Shown here piece after piece: positions 14,801 to 29,800 of a stretch of DNA of 64,000 bases (the first letter of the stretch is position 1; each line of letters opens with the position of its first letter). The DNA lies in NCBI RefSeq assembly GCF_963576615.1, contig NC_088711.1, positions 23,902,182 through 23,966,181 on the forward strand, in the 5' to 3' direction. Source of the stretch: Watersipora subatra. Taxonomy: Eukaryota; Bryozoa; Gymnolaemata; Cheilostomatida; Watersiporidae. Position numbers and translations under genes: made by a program. Below the pieces are notes generated by a model. The model did not search any database, was not told the origin of the DNA, and worked only from the letters and a program-made list of their open reading frames with translations.

Positions 14801-17800
14801 CAGCCTGCCATAACAGCCTGTCATAACAGCCTGTCATAACAGCCTGTCATAACAGCCTGTCATAACAGCCTGTTGGCGTCAGCAAAAATGACCATTTCAT
14901 ATTTTACATAAACGCATATTTTACAGCTTTATATCTCCCATGCAAAGCTTAAATGGGAGATATAAAGCTAACCTTGAATGGGTCATTCTGATGTTATTAA
15001 AAAGGAATGAGCAAACGTGTTATGAGACTAAAATGCTATATGAATACCAGTTATCCTTGAATTACAGCAGATGCTGCTATAGCGTGAACCTCCTTTAATG
15101 TAAATTCTGCTTAACTTATAGAATTCATGTTGAATTTTTGCATTGTCTTGAGTATGAAATTTCATGTAACATAATGTGTCAAATCAGCGCAGGTTCTCAA
15201 ATTCAATGTGACTAACAAGAGTCTCATAGTTACTTCTAAAAGTAGATTTTTTTACCGCGTTTGAGAGGCAATGACGGGGTATTAGGGGTATTCTTTTTAT
15301 TTTACTTCATGCTCCTATTTTTTTCTCTACAGCATAGACTTTGCAGTGAAGTGAAATTTTTTTTAAATTGATCATCTTAACCTGACATAAAATTATCGTT
15401 ATCGTCGTTATGGACCTTGAACCAAGTGAGTGATGAGAAACAAAACAATAATTTCACAGTTACTGTAGTAATTGAATTAAGAAATTACGTTGACTTTTGA
15501 AAAGCCGAAAGGAGGAGTTTGGGTACATCTTAAAATGGATTAGGATTTATGTGAATTCTGTGCTTTGTTTAACGTAAAATCTTATAACATAAAATGTAAA
15601 GTAACATAAATGTTCTTAGAACAGGTTGTTTACACTTCAAAGACATTTACTTTAATTAATATTAATTTAGTATAATTAATATTTAACTTTTGCAGCAATT
15701 GAATTCCTTTAGGAAAAAATTGAAAGATATGATGATTGTCAGGATGTGAGAAACATTCAATGATAAAGACGCTTTAGGTTTTGTAAACAGTTGATGTTAT
15801 CAAATTTATTCACTGATGGTATTTTGCAACTAATTTATCAAAATTCAACTGGGTGCAGCAGAACATGTCAAAGCCTAAACATTCGATGCCTTATTTCTGC
15901 TTAGCAAAGTACATGTTGTTTTGTAAAACTCAAATGTGTTTACGGCAGCAAGAAAAACAGCCTACCTACATGGCTCACTTATACCAAGTTTGATATTGTT
16001 GTTAACAGAATTGCTTGCATTCTCTGCTTCAGTCTATGAGCATATCCATGCGTTCGATCCCAAACATAGAGCAGGCATTGCCATTCATGCACTTGTATTA
16101 CATAGAAAGAGTTGCCGATGCTCAGATGAAGGACATTTTCTCAGCTGAGAATATCACTTTCCTACTCAACTCCGTTCAAGCGCTGGAAGAGGTGATGGGT
16201 CTTGTAAATTGTAGAAATATTACATTTGGTGAATTTGAATTTTTGAACAAAGAGAGGGAGCGAGTTTTGCAACTGTGTGCGGCATCAGTGACACTGGAGA
16301 CAAATGTGCAAAAGCTTAGGGAGCAATTCATTACAATGGAGCAAGATCGAATTACTTTCAAGGAGTTTCATTTTGCGTTTAGTGAACTGTGGACCTATGT
16401 TGAACGAAAGGTTACAGGTTTGTAATTTATATTATTATTTGACGCATTTACCGTTTCAATCAGCTGTAAAGAGCGCCTGCATGGTCATGGGGTGTAAATA
16501 CAGTATAAATATATCTTGTATGATACAAAGTATGCTCTACACTGATGAGCAGCAGGTGTGCTGCTTTTTTATCAAATTGAATGATATCTGACATTGCACT
16601 ATCTAATTCTAGCGCAATACAAACAGCAAAACCTTTTTGCCTTTAAGTTGATTCATTTCAATTTGTAATCCTTTCTGAAGCATCTCAGGATAAGAAAAGT
16701 GTTGATGAAACCAACTTAAGCTTTTATCCATGCATTTATAGTCAAACCAGCATTTATCAAATCACAAATCAAGTCTTAGCAAATTTGAACTTTTCTCCAC
16801 ACAAAATTTAGTTTCATTTTTGCACAGCACTGGGAATTACTGTTATCAAAGGATATTCTGTTGGTTTTATGTTGAAAATTTAGTACTAGTATATGGTGAT
16901 TACTAGTATATTGTGATTACTAGTCTATTATTATTACTAGTCTATTATTAGTACTAGTATATTATGATTACTAGTCTATTATTAGTACTAGTCTATCATT
17001 AGTACTGGTCTAATGATCAGCTGGGTTATCACTGCAACATGCTGAAGTATTCTTATTCTTTGTCATTCAAGAGCTGTGATCACTGGTAGGCTGACTCGGA
17101 ATCAGTTGATTCAACAACTAACTTTTGCTTTTTGTATCTTTACATGAATAAAGCTAAAATCTAAGAATTCATTCTTTGAACTTGCTGTAGGACCCAACCA
17201 GATAGACAGCTGGCTTTCTAGGAAATCAGATGAGCTGCTGTTTACTCATGCCATTGCATCTGGAGAGGTCATCTGTGACCGCATGCCAATTGCTACTCGT
17301 TATATTCTCAAGGATTTTCAGAGTAGAAAGATCCGCATCATTTTTCTTGAGTCTTTCAAGAAAAAGGTTGCTGATATGCATTCACATTCATCAATTTTTG
17401 ATGTTCAACAGGCGTTTGAAGCATCAGTAACCACATACAACCTGCGTGTAGACGAGCTTTCCAATGGTAAGTGCTGACGCTTTCAGCAATTGATTTAGTG
17501 TAAGTATTGATCAAATTTTATTGCGTCGCGCTGTTTTAAAAAGGTGTTCAATCTTTCAAAAGCGTTATGGATTTTCTAGTCATATGAGTTCTTTCATGAC
17601 TGGCGACAGGGAGTTCATCTTTTTATGCTTTACTCACTCTATGTAAAGTAACTTACTCACTCTATGTAAAATAACTTTGGTAAGTAGAACTTTGGTAATT
17701 CAGGTTCTAAGTTTTGGTTATTTAGAAAAGTAGCTGTATGTAACGCAATCATTAGTAAGTACCATAAGTGCAGTTGTTGGAAACCTAAATTAAACTTATT

Positions 17801-20800
17801 GCTCTAAAGGACATTAGAGCAACATGGAAAATCTTTTTGTAAAATGACCATACGAAATACCATTGCTATCTATTTATATGCCAAATATATAGAATAATTG
17901 TGTTAACATCTTTAGTGACGCGCATAGGCATGTCAAGGGTTATGTGTTATCTAAAATGTTGTATTTGTGCAACAGCAAGTTGGTTTATGTATTACTACTT
18001 GCCCTTTCTGTTTAGTTCATATGTGCTGGATCAAGGAATGAGCAGGTTTGAAAATAATAACGATTATAAGGCTGCCAATTGTATTTGACGAGAATAACTG
18101 ATCCAGGTAAGATTATGAGCTTGTTATTAGCGCCTTGCTCAGTTTGATTGTGTTTTTGTTGAAGGCTCTATTTCTATGGAAGATGTAGAAGAAATCTTGC
18201 AAGAAGTATTCGATGACGACACTGAAAAGTTTTTTCAAGAGCTAAGGTATATGCTTGATGAAAATACATACAACACGCTTAGAAAGCAGATTGAAATCTT
18301 TCAAAAAGTTGGAAGGTTTCATGAAGGAGCCCGGATGATGCTCAAGATGAAACAGCTATTTGGTTTATCTGGCGATTTCTCCGAGATGACTAGAATTCTT
18401 GAAACGGTTAGCCATCGTTCTTTGTACCTCGAAGAACTGGTCTATCATGCAATAAATTCCTACTCATAAGTGGAAGATTTTTAGTTCTTGAATATACTGT
18501 AGTAAAGTTTAATAGAGGTATCTAGTGCAATGTAGTAAGGAATTTAATAGTGGTATCTGATACAACACAGTAAGGAATATAATAGAGGTATCTGATACAA
18601 CACAGTATGGAGTCTAATAGAGGTATCTGATACAATATAATAAGAGTTTAATAGATATATCTGATACAATATAGTAAAGAGTTTAATGGAGGTATCTGAT
18701 GCAATAAAGTAAGGAGTCTAATAGAGGTATTTAGTACAATATAGTACGGAATCTAATAGAGGTATCTGATACAACACAGTATAGAGTCTAATAGAGATAT
18801 CTGATACGATATAGTGAGGAGTCTAATAGAGGTATCTGATACAACACAGTATAGAGTCTAATAGAGATATCTGATACGATATAGTGAGGAGTCTAATAGA
18901 GGTATCTGATACACCACAGTAAGAAGTTTAATAGATGTATCTGATACAATATAGTAAGGAGTTTTATAGAGGTATCTGATGCAACAAAGTAAGAAGTCTA
19001 ATAGAGGTATTTAGTACAATATAGTAAGGAGTCTAATATAGGTATCTGATACAACGCAGTAAGAAGTCTAATAGAGGTATCTGATGCAACAAAGTAAGAA
19101 GTTTAATAGAGGTATCTTGTACAATATAGTAAGGAGTTTAATAGAGGTATCTGATGCAACAAAGTAAAGAGTCTAATAGAGGTATTTAGTACAATATAGT
19201 ACGGAATCTAATAGAGGTATCTGATACAATATAGTAAGGAATTCAATGGAAGTATCTGATGCAACAAAGTAAGGAGTCTAATAGAGGTATCTGATGCAAC
19301 AAAGTAAGGAGTCTAATAGAGGTATTTAGTACAATATAGTACGGAGTCTAATAGAGGTATCTGATAGAACACAGTAAGAAGTCTAATAGAGGTATATGAT
19401 ACAACATATTAAGGAGTCTAATAGATGTATACCTTTTACTTTTGTAGGAGAATAAGAAGTTGTCAATCAAAAGTATTGACGAAAACCTTTTAGATAATGT
19501 CGGCACACTTAAAGATATATCTACTGAGAAAAAAGCAGAATGTCTAGAAGCCTTTGTAACGCACAAAGATCTGGCAGACTGGGCATTTAAGGAAGTGCCC
19601 AGTGAGTTCTACAAATAATTCGTGCTTTGCCAAATGGGCCTCCTTTGTTGGACCGTAATTATTGAACAAACTTTGACAAAGGAACCGAATTCATTTTTGT
19701 CACCAAAACTCGTCATTTGAAGTATCTTTGCTCTCAACCTTGAGTAGATCTTTTAACCTTGACTAGGTCTCTAGTTTAAGTTCTTTTAACCTTGACTAGG
19801 TCTCTAGTTTAAGTTCTTTTAACCTTGACTAGGTTTCTAGTTTAAGTTCTTTTAACCTTGACTAGGTCTCTAGTTTAAGTTCTTTTAACCTTGACTAGGT
19901 CTCTAGTTTAAGTTCTTTTAACCTTGACTAGGTCTCTAGTTTAAGTTCTTTTAACCTTGACTAGGTCTCTAGTTTAAGTTCTTTTAATCTTGACTAGGTC
20001 TCTAGTTTAAGTTCTTTTAACCTTGACTAGGTCTTTAGTTTAAGTTCTTTTAACCTTGACTAGGTCTCTAGTCTAAGTTTTTTAATATCTTTCTTTATTC
20101 GTATTATCAAATTTTTATTCATAGGGGATGATATAGAGAACTTCGTAAGAGTATATGGAAGCACTCTTCGTGAAGGAGATAGTTCAGACGAGCAGACCAA
20201 GCAGTTGTTGAATGCACTGACAGGATATGCCCCTCTTATTTATGACCTCGCCTCTTCAGGCACCAAACATGACTTCTCCTCTTTCATCCAACTTTGTGAC
20301 CCAGTCTGGGAGTCTTTGCGATCCAACCCAAATCTAACCCAGGACTGGGTGAGGCTTGTGTAAAAAGTGATTTGCTGTGGAAAGTATCTAGAACTGATAG
20401 CGTTTTTATTTGATGTCAATTTGCAGGTCCATTCTGCCGGAGTCCTAGAACTGTTGAAAGAAGCAAAAGAGCAGTTTGGAAATGTTGAAGAGCAAGCCAT
20501 GAACCAAGCGAAAGCTATTAACGACACTGGTTTTTACGAAATTGGAAATTTGATGAATGATGGTACTGGCCTAAAGGTTAGATTGTTTTGTATGGTATTT
20601 TTCATCCGACGCAGTGAAAAATCATGCCGCTGCTGTTTCCAATGGTTATACCATACCATTTGTTGTTACCGCAATGTTTTTACAAAATAATATTGCCATT
20701 CTCACAAAGTAAGTAGTATTAAGGATCACCATTCTCACAAAGTACCCTACAGGATTAATTTATTCGCGGAGTTAAATTTCGCGAAAATTGCCTTTTCATG

Positions 20801-23800
20801 CATATTCGCGGATTAATTTATTCGCGGCTGAACACTGTCACTCTCTATAAAGAGTTAACTCTATTGCAGCTAGCAATAGAGTTAACCCTACGCATGCGCA
20901 CACCGCGTGTTTCGGCATGCGCATACACCGAAACGCGATGTACGCCACTGCTTGCAACTACGAGTCGATCATGCTAAGCTATAAATTTTTTGCTGCGTTC
21001 AGAGGTTTTCATGAATATTCATTGATTTGGAGGCCTTTGATGAATTAACAATTTGTGGTAAGTAATGAGTTCTCAAAACCATTTACTAAATTATTTGAAT
21101 TTTACTTTGGTTCTTCGGTAAAACGCAATATTTATTTTTCCCATCACGACCGCTTCTTCATTTGTTTTAGTGTGAGAGATTTTTCATCATACACGGAAGC
21201 ACAATGACTGCAAGGGTGGTAGATGTCATTTTTAGAAGATCACCAATCATTCAGGGAGGTCTTGAAATTAAGGTAGAAGTGACCGCAGCTGCTAACGAGG
21301 AGAATATATCTGTTTTAAAAAAATAACAAAAACGCCTTTACGAGCACAAATTTTTGGCCAACCGGCAGAACCTTGCAATAGTAAGCCATGAGGAGAGTTC
21401 TGATGATAACTGTCATACCAGTCATGTAGTAGCAAGAGAATCGCCTTTACCATCTACCCAAGACAGTGACAGCGACAGAGCTGCTATTACCAAAATAACT
21501 AGTCAGAGAGCACCATTACACGCTAGTATTCACTTATCAAGAGTACCAGTTTAATTTTATTGCTAGACGACCGCCATATGGACTAAATTGTTTATATTTA
21601 CTACATTCATCATTTGTAAAATTTTATTTGTAATTGAAGTATTTTATTTGTACACTCAAGTTTGTAATAAATTATATTACATCTATACATGAAATAAACT
21701 ATATAATATAATCATGTTTGCTGCAGCGATATCAAGGAGTTGTTGTCGATAAAGGGGTCTAGGTTGACTGGTTGCTTCTCTGGCAATATTCCTGCCTTGA
21801 TGAATATTACTACTTGTCTCTAGTTTTCGTAATCGGAGTCGGTTGTTTCATTCTCAATCTGCAGTAAACACAAAAAAGACAACATATTAATAAGTGCAAA
21901 AGTGCAAAAACGTGCTGTGGTGCAGAAGTGCAAAAACAATAGCTGAAGGATTTAATGAAATCTATCAGTTTTTAAACAAAAGAATTAACTAATGCAGTTA
22001 ATTATAGAAAAACGTATCTGCACTGCAAACCAAATACATACCAGAATGTCTAGATCAGAATCATGATCGTCCTCAACTTCGGTATTAGAGATTGATGGAG
22101 TTGATTTCAATGTAAAAAGACTAGGAAAGATTTTTGTGTGATGACGAAGCCATGCCGAATAAGTTGTGAAAACCTTGAATAATTTTGTAAAGTTTGATGC
22201 AATGGCAATAAAACTCGAAGCCCTAGCGATGATTTTAAAGAAGTTTTGGAACTCGGCTACATTTAGTACTTCTGCCTAGCGGCTATTTTTGCGATGACGC
22301 CATTTTGCATATCTTGTGACAATTTTGAATAACTTTGTGAAGAAATGTGGTGCATTGGCAATGGGGTTAGCTCAAAGCCCAGGCAATGATTTAAAAAATG
22401 TTTTGGAACTCAACTACATTTAGTAGTTATGCCTAGCGGCTAGTTTTTAATTTGATGCAGTAGTTATTCTCCCTTGTAATTAAAAATAGAACTAATTATT
22501 CACGGAATTTAATAATTCGCGGAATTGACTGTTCGCAAAATCGCGAATTTTTATAACCAACAAATATTTTCATCCTGTAGGGTAAGTATTATCAAAGATC
22601 GCCATTCCCACAAAGTAAGTATTATCAAGGATCGCCATTCTCACAAAGTAAGTAGTATCAAGGGTCACCATTCTCACAAAGTAAGTAGTATCAAGGGTCA
22701 CCATTCTCACAAAGTAAGTAGTATCAAGGGTTACCATTCTCTCAAAGTAAGTAGTATCAAGGATCACCATTCTCACAAAGTAAGTATTATCAAGGGTCAC
22801 CATTCTCACAAAGTAAGTAGTATCAAGGATCACCATTCTCTCAAAGTAAGTAGTATCAAGGATCACCATTCTCACAAAGTAAGTATTATCAAGGGTCACC
22901 ATTCTCACAAAGTAAGTATTATCAAGGGTCACCATTCTCACAAAGTAAGTAGTATCAAGGATCACCATTCTCACAAAGTAAGTAGTATCAAGGGTCACCA
23001 TTCTCACAAAGTACTTAGTATCAAAGATCACCAATCTCACAAAGTAAGTATTATCAAGGATCACCATCCTCACAAAGTAAGTATTATCAAGGATCACCAT
23101 TCTCACAAAGTAAGTAGTATCAAGGGTCACCATTCTCACAAAGTACTTAGTATCAAAGATCACCAATCTCACAAAGTAAGTATTATCAAGGATCACCATC
23201 CTCACAAAGTAAGTATTATCAAGGATCACCATTCTCACAAAGTAAGTAGTATCAAGGATCACCATTCTCACAAAGTAAGTAGTATCAAGGGTCACCATTC
23301 TCACAAAGTAAGTAGTATCAAGGGTTACCATTCTCTCAAAGTAAGTAGTATCAAGGATCACCATTCTCACAAAGTAAGTATTATCAAGGGTTACCATTCT
23401 CTCAAAGTAAGTAGTATCAAGGATCACCATTCTCACAAAGTAAGTATTATCAAGGGTCACCATTCTCACAAAGTAAGTAGTATCAAGGATCACCATTCTC
23501 TCAAAGTAAGTAGTATCAAGGATCACCATTCTCACAAAGTAAGTATTATCAAGGGTCACCATTCTCACAAAGTAAGTAGTATCAAGGATTACCATTCTCT
23601 CAAAGTAAGTAGTATCAAGGATCACCATTCTCACAAAGTAAGTATTATCAAGGGTCACCATTCTCACAAAGTAAGTAGTATCAAGGATCACCATTCTCAC
23701 AAAGTAAGTAGTATCAAGGGTCACCATTCTCACAAAGTACTTAGTATCAAAGATCACCAATCTCACAAAGTAAGTATTATCAAGGATCACCATCCTCACA

Positions 23801-26800
23801 AAGTAAGTATTATCAAGGATCACCATTCTCACAAAGTAAGTAGTATCAAGGATCACCATTCTCACAAAGTAAGTAGTATCAAGGATCACCATTCTCACAA
23901 AGTAAGTATTATCAAGGATCACCATTCTCACAAAGTAAGTAGTATCAAGGATCACCATTCTCACAAAGTAAGTATTATCAAGGATCACCATTCTCACAAA
24001 GTAAGTAGTATCAAGGGTCACCATTCTCCCAAAGTACTTAGTATCAAAGATCACCATTCTCACAAAGTAAGTATTATCAAGGATCACCATCCTCACAAAG
24101 TAAGTATTATCAAGGATCACCATTCTCACAAAGTAAGTAGTATCAAGGGTCACCATTCTCACAAAGTAAGTATTATCAAGGATCACCATTCTCACATAGT
24201 AAGTATTATCAAGGATCGCCATTCTCACAAAGTAAGTAGTATCGAGGATCGCCATTCTCACAAAATAAGTATTATCAAGGATGACAAATCGTCACTTACT
24301 GAAAAGATTTTATTTTCTATGAACTATTTTATTAAATTGGAAATGCAACAAATTTTAACTTATTATTTATAACTTATTGCATTAGCGATTTTAATATTTT
24401 TGCCATTTGCCAAAATATACCAACTCAGCAATAGGCCAAAAGCTTCTTCTATCTGTAGAGAATTTTGACCCGTTGAGGTACGTACATTGTCAATTAAAAA
24501 TTCACTTCTTAGAAACAAGTGTGTGATGTATGACCATGTATAATCATTTTTTCTTCATCTCTACAGTCCATTGACGATGTGATACAATTGACATTCATGA
24601 TCAAAGACAAGAAGCGAAGCTACAAATTTGATGACCTCACTGAGTTGCAGAGTAAACTCGCGCTTGTTGCTGGTAAAGAGCCTGAGGACCACCGAGACAA
24701 CATACAACAGTTCAATGGTGTAAGTTTACTCCGCTCGAAGTACTGTCTCATATAAGATGGGTTTTTGGAGTTTTGATTTTATTAATTACCATTCCGCTAT
24801 GGTGTGGGCTAACAAATAATGTGGTTTGCACAATGTCTTTTCACCTTAATCATGCCTGTCTTGACAAACTGTTGTTTTTTGCTGAGTTGTACTCCCGTAG
24901 CAGGCGAGCAACACAACAGCTTGTCACAAAACATACTGCACCTGATGCATCAGCTGCACTTATAGGGAGTTGTTCTCTTCCGTCTATGCGGCTTGGTTGC
25001 GATGTTATGTCGGTCGCTCCATTGGTAATCATAACGGATTTCACGCAAAGATTTATGTAGAAAAAAATAAGATCGACCAAAGACCGGTCTCTCTTGTAAA
25101 CGTTAGTAGAATTTAAGAATAAAATCTATAAGAACACATAAAACTGAATGATACAAAAATAGAAATAAAAATGACTGAGCGCACAAATAACGACATGTTT
25201 AGCCGCTGTTGTTGCCTAAGTTCTCAAGTTCTACTAAAGTTTACCGCTGAGACTGGACGCTGGTTAAACGTTGCATTCTTATTTTTTCTAAATAAATTTT
25301 TGCGCGAAATTCGTTATGATTACTAATGGAGCGACCGACATAACATCGCAACCAAGCCGCATAGGCGGAAGAGAACAACTTCTTATAAGTGCAGCTGATG
25401 CATCAGGTGCAGTACGTATTGTGACAAGCTGTTGTGTTGCTTGCCCGCTCGACGGGGGTACAACTCTGCAAAAACAACAGTTTGTCAAGACAGGCTAACC
25501 TTAATCATGCCTATAAGACAAAACTGATAACGAAATCGTTTCAAGTGATCGAGAATCACTGTGAAATCTAAATTATATTCAGTTAAGTAAATATATTTCC
25601 CAATTTTCAACTAACAATTTATATAGCCTTGGTGTTAACAATACTCATAGTTATCACATCTGTCATACAAATAACAGTGTATATAGCCTTGATATTAACA
25701 ATACTTATCATAATTATCATCTCTGTCATACAAATAATAGTGTATATAGCCTTGATATTAACAATACTTATCATAATTATCATCTCTGTCATACAAATAA
25801 TAGTGTATATAGCCTTGATATTAACAATGCTTATCATAATTATCATCTTTGTCATACAAATAATAGTGTATATAGCCTTGATATTAACAATACTTATCAT
25901 AATTATCATCTCTGTCATACAAATAATAGTGTATATAACATGATATTAACAATACTTATCATAATTATCATCTCTGTCATACAAATAATAGTGTATATAG
26001 CCTTGATATTAACAATACCCATCATAATTCTCACATCTGTTATACAACTATCATTAAAACTCTGTGAGTGTTGCAGGTGAAGGATGCTGTAGAACTACTC
26101 GCTGAAGCTTACCTTGACATTCGAAGAGAAGGCTGTGTGCAGTTCAGCAGTTTACTTGTCAAAGTTTACTGCAACCCCTCCCACCAACCTGGCATCGAAG
26201 TCTGGGTTCAGCCAAATGTCAAAGCTGTTTCTGATGACCATTTGCAAACTGCTCGAGAGCATTGCCATACTTTCCGTGCATACCTCAGAAATTGTATCAA
26301 AGACTGGCAATCTACCATGGAGAAAAAAAGGAGGTGCGCACTGAAGAGTAGTACAAGAGTAACTAATAATTGGAAATGGAAACTCGAGTTAACATGCTTG
26401 CTCGAGTGGGCATTAATTTTTTTGCTAACACATTTAATTCTGACCAAATGATTACACTGCCCAAATTAATTCAAACATATTTTTGAAAAACCGATATAAC
26501 GCCAGTATTTAAGCAATATTTCAAGAATAATAACAAATATCATTTTACTGTAAAATGCATCTTATTCAGAAAAAAGTTCCCTACAAGATAAGTATAAAAT
26601 TGTATAGTGAATTTCACTCTCGCAATTTCTTTTGACGCTTTCTTTGGGTTGAATGAACCGAAAGAAAGCGTGTGTTTCTCATTGCCATGACGATAATGAT
26701 CTGGTTTTGGCGTTTTGAAAAATAGTTAGAAATGGATTTGTTGAGCCAATGAATTTTCTATTGGTTGCACGTGATTGGCAACAAGGTGGTTTCGTCGGAG

Positions 26801-29800
26801 GCCAAATTTGAATATTCTAGCTAATGTGTGGCTTCCTAATGAACAAAAAGTTAAACCCTATTGATAAGCCGGTAGGTCTGTTCTTATATTACTGCGAAAG
26901 CCGATAAATCGGCTTGCAGTAGTGAAAGAGTTAAAGCTCATCTCACAAATGAATCGGATTGAATCGGGTTTCTAGTACCTTTTACTTACTGTAGAATTGC
27001 ACTGATTCGGAGCATCCTGCCAGTAAGAACTTAATTAAATATGCTCCTTTCTGTCACCGTAAAAGAATCGACTCGAATATCTATTTATAATAAGCACAAC
27101 AACCTGAGGGAGAATGTACCATGGCTTCCCTTTATTTGTGCTACCTCTATGATAATCACTGCCTATATGATTATCACCACCTCTATGATTATCACTACCT
27201 CTATGATTATCACTACCTCTATGATTATCACTACCTCTATGATTATCACCACCTCTATGATTATCACCACCTCTATGATTATCACTACCTCTATGATTAT
27301 CACCACTGCTATGATTATCACCACCTATGTGATTATCACCACCTATGTGATTATCACCATCTCTATGATTATTAATACCTCTATGATTATCACTACCTCT
27401 ATGATTATCACCACCTCTATGATTATCACTGCATTGACGAAAAATTCATCATTGACAGTGATATTATCTTTTGTAACCCAATTTCCTATTTGATGCGCGC
27501 TAATTCAAAGATGTCAGGGCAGGCCAATGCTTTCAGTCGCACATATTTCCGCCAGACCTCGATATCAATGCGCACATTTATTGGTTGATAATATGTCCTA
27601 CGCATTAATATTGTATACCCTGACAAAAAGCTTATTTATAAGATTCATAACTGCCTGCGAATATCATTCCTTCTGCCAAAATTCTTCTATAATTTACTCA
27701 CCTTAGTAACTACTCCAAAATATTGATCACAGATGAAAGATCTGCCCAAAACTTAGCCACAATACATTTAGGATGTTGGGTTATCATTCTTTATCATTTT
27801 GCTAATAAATCAACGGGCTATTTCTTCCTTTACTCAGAAATCACTGCATAAAATAGCAGTTTCCAATTTATCAAATTTAGGATGAATAAAAACAAAATTG
27901 GAAACAGCGACCTAAACATATTTCTAGTAATGGGATTCTTCAACACTGCCCCTAAGTTATTTCTGGCTACTACATTTTGTATTTGATTCTGAATTTTTTC
28001 CAACTGCAAAAACAATTGTTTTATTTTGCAGCTGGTTCCACTAAACTACGAAAATATTAAACAATCATTTTCTGTGTCAAATGCATTATTTTTTGTGCAG
28101 AATTTATTGCTAGTTCTAAAAGACTTTAAATTAAAGTTCTATAACAGAAACTCAGCTTTAACAACAAAAGTACCGAGTGTATGTTAGTGTAGTGTTAGTA
28201 AAAAATGGTCGGTATGACTTCATTCCACCCGAACAAGCGATGAAATTCGTATTGAAGAGGCATAGCTAATGGCTGTAGCTTAATTAGTGATTGTGGTTTG
28301 TTGTTATTTTGATATATACCATCAGTCAATTTTAGTAAGCATTGAGAGGAATCGCTTTTGTCTATTCGGGAGAATTTAATTGAACTGATTCATTCAAGTT
28401 AGAATAGTCAAAGAACTGAATTGCGGATTGAAGCGATTCTTATGTCACCTATGATGCACAAAAATGGAAATTCGAATTATTAATTTTTGATGAGAATTGA
28501 ATTGTCATTTTTCAAGCCTTATAAAAATCTCTGCTAATAGTATGAAAGAAAACACTATTGCTTTTAAATTATTTGTTCATTCAAAGTGTTATCCTTTTGC
28601 GTTAACATATCTATACATCGTTTGACTGTTGTTACTACTTTTCTCTTACACTGTGAGATGTTTATATCCTGGTTACAGACAACTTCGCGAGCTAGAGTTT
28701 TACACCACAGAGCAACTTTTGGTGCTGAGAAATGAACTGGGAAAGTATCTTACAACAAAAGATGGGTCATCTCTGAAGCGAGTAAGGCATAAATAATAAA
28801 ACTCTTTTGGTATATTCATGAGCAGTTATGCAAACCTGAAGATGATAAATAACTACAATGACTGTGTATTAATCAAGAAAATAAAGTGGTAGTAGTAATT
28901 TTATCTTTTGTTATGGGATATTTTATGTATTAAAAACCTTGTTTTCTTGCAATCCTTTCCAAAAATAAGAGCTGAAGACTTTGTGAACAAAAATCTTGAG
29001 ACTTAGTAGTATTTACTATTAATGCTAAAAGTTTTGAGAATTGAAGTTTTCAAATTCTGTTTTGTAATCTTCACTATAATAAGAACCATGTCAGCCCATC
29101 CATCCAAAGCCGTGGTTAGAGGTTGGGATGAAATATCGAATTTATCGAACTCATAGCGTTTGGCTTACTAGACACCGTCTCTAGACGCCGACTATTTAGA
29201 CGCCGACTATCTAGACACCGACTCTTTAGACACCTACTCTCTAGACGCCGACTCTCTAGACGCCGACTCTCTAGACGCCGACTCTCTATACGCCGACTCT
29301 CTAGACGCCGACTCTCTAGACACCGATTCGCTAGACACCGACTTTTTAGACTCCAACTTTTTAGACTCCGACTCTCTAGACACCGACTCTCTAGACGCCG
29401 ACTCTCTAGACGCCGACTTTCTAGACGCCGACTCTCTAGACGCCGATTCTCTAGACACTGACTTTCTAAACACCGACTCGCTAGACACTGACTCGCTAGA
29501 CACCGACTCTCTAGACGCCAACTCTTTAGACTCCGACTCTCTAGACACCGACTCTCTAGACGCCGACTTTTTAGACGCCGACTTTCTAGACGCCAACTCT
29601 CTAGACGCCGACTCTCTAGACGCCGACTCTCTAAACGCCGATTCTCTAGACACTGACTTTCTAAACACCGACTTTCTAGACACTGACTCTCTAGACACCG
29701 ACTCTCTAAACACCGACTCGCTAGACACTGACTCTCTAGACACCGATTCGCTAGACACCGACTTTTTAGACTCCAACTTTTTAGACTCCGACTCTCTAGA

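Noticed and set aside
15333..15425. Exon between a strong acceptor (15332) and GTGAGT donor (15426)
   Set aside because: Every phase that would fit exons 4 and 5 meets a stop codon.
18407..18468. Stop at 18468 as the end of a separate short gene
   Set aside because: The frame continues past a phase-correct donor at 18407 and the next exon continues the same protein, so the stop is intronic.
22525..24372. 615-residue plus-strand protein and 563-residue minus-strand protein
   Set aside because: Both are products of a 33-bp stop-free tandem repeat inside an intron between two well-supported exons.
24773..25498. Two short similar proteins on opposite strands
   Set aside because: They are the same inverted arm of the foldback element read twice.
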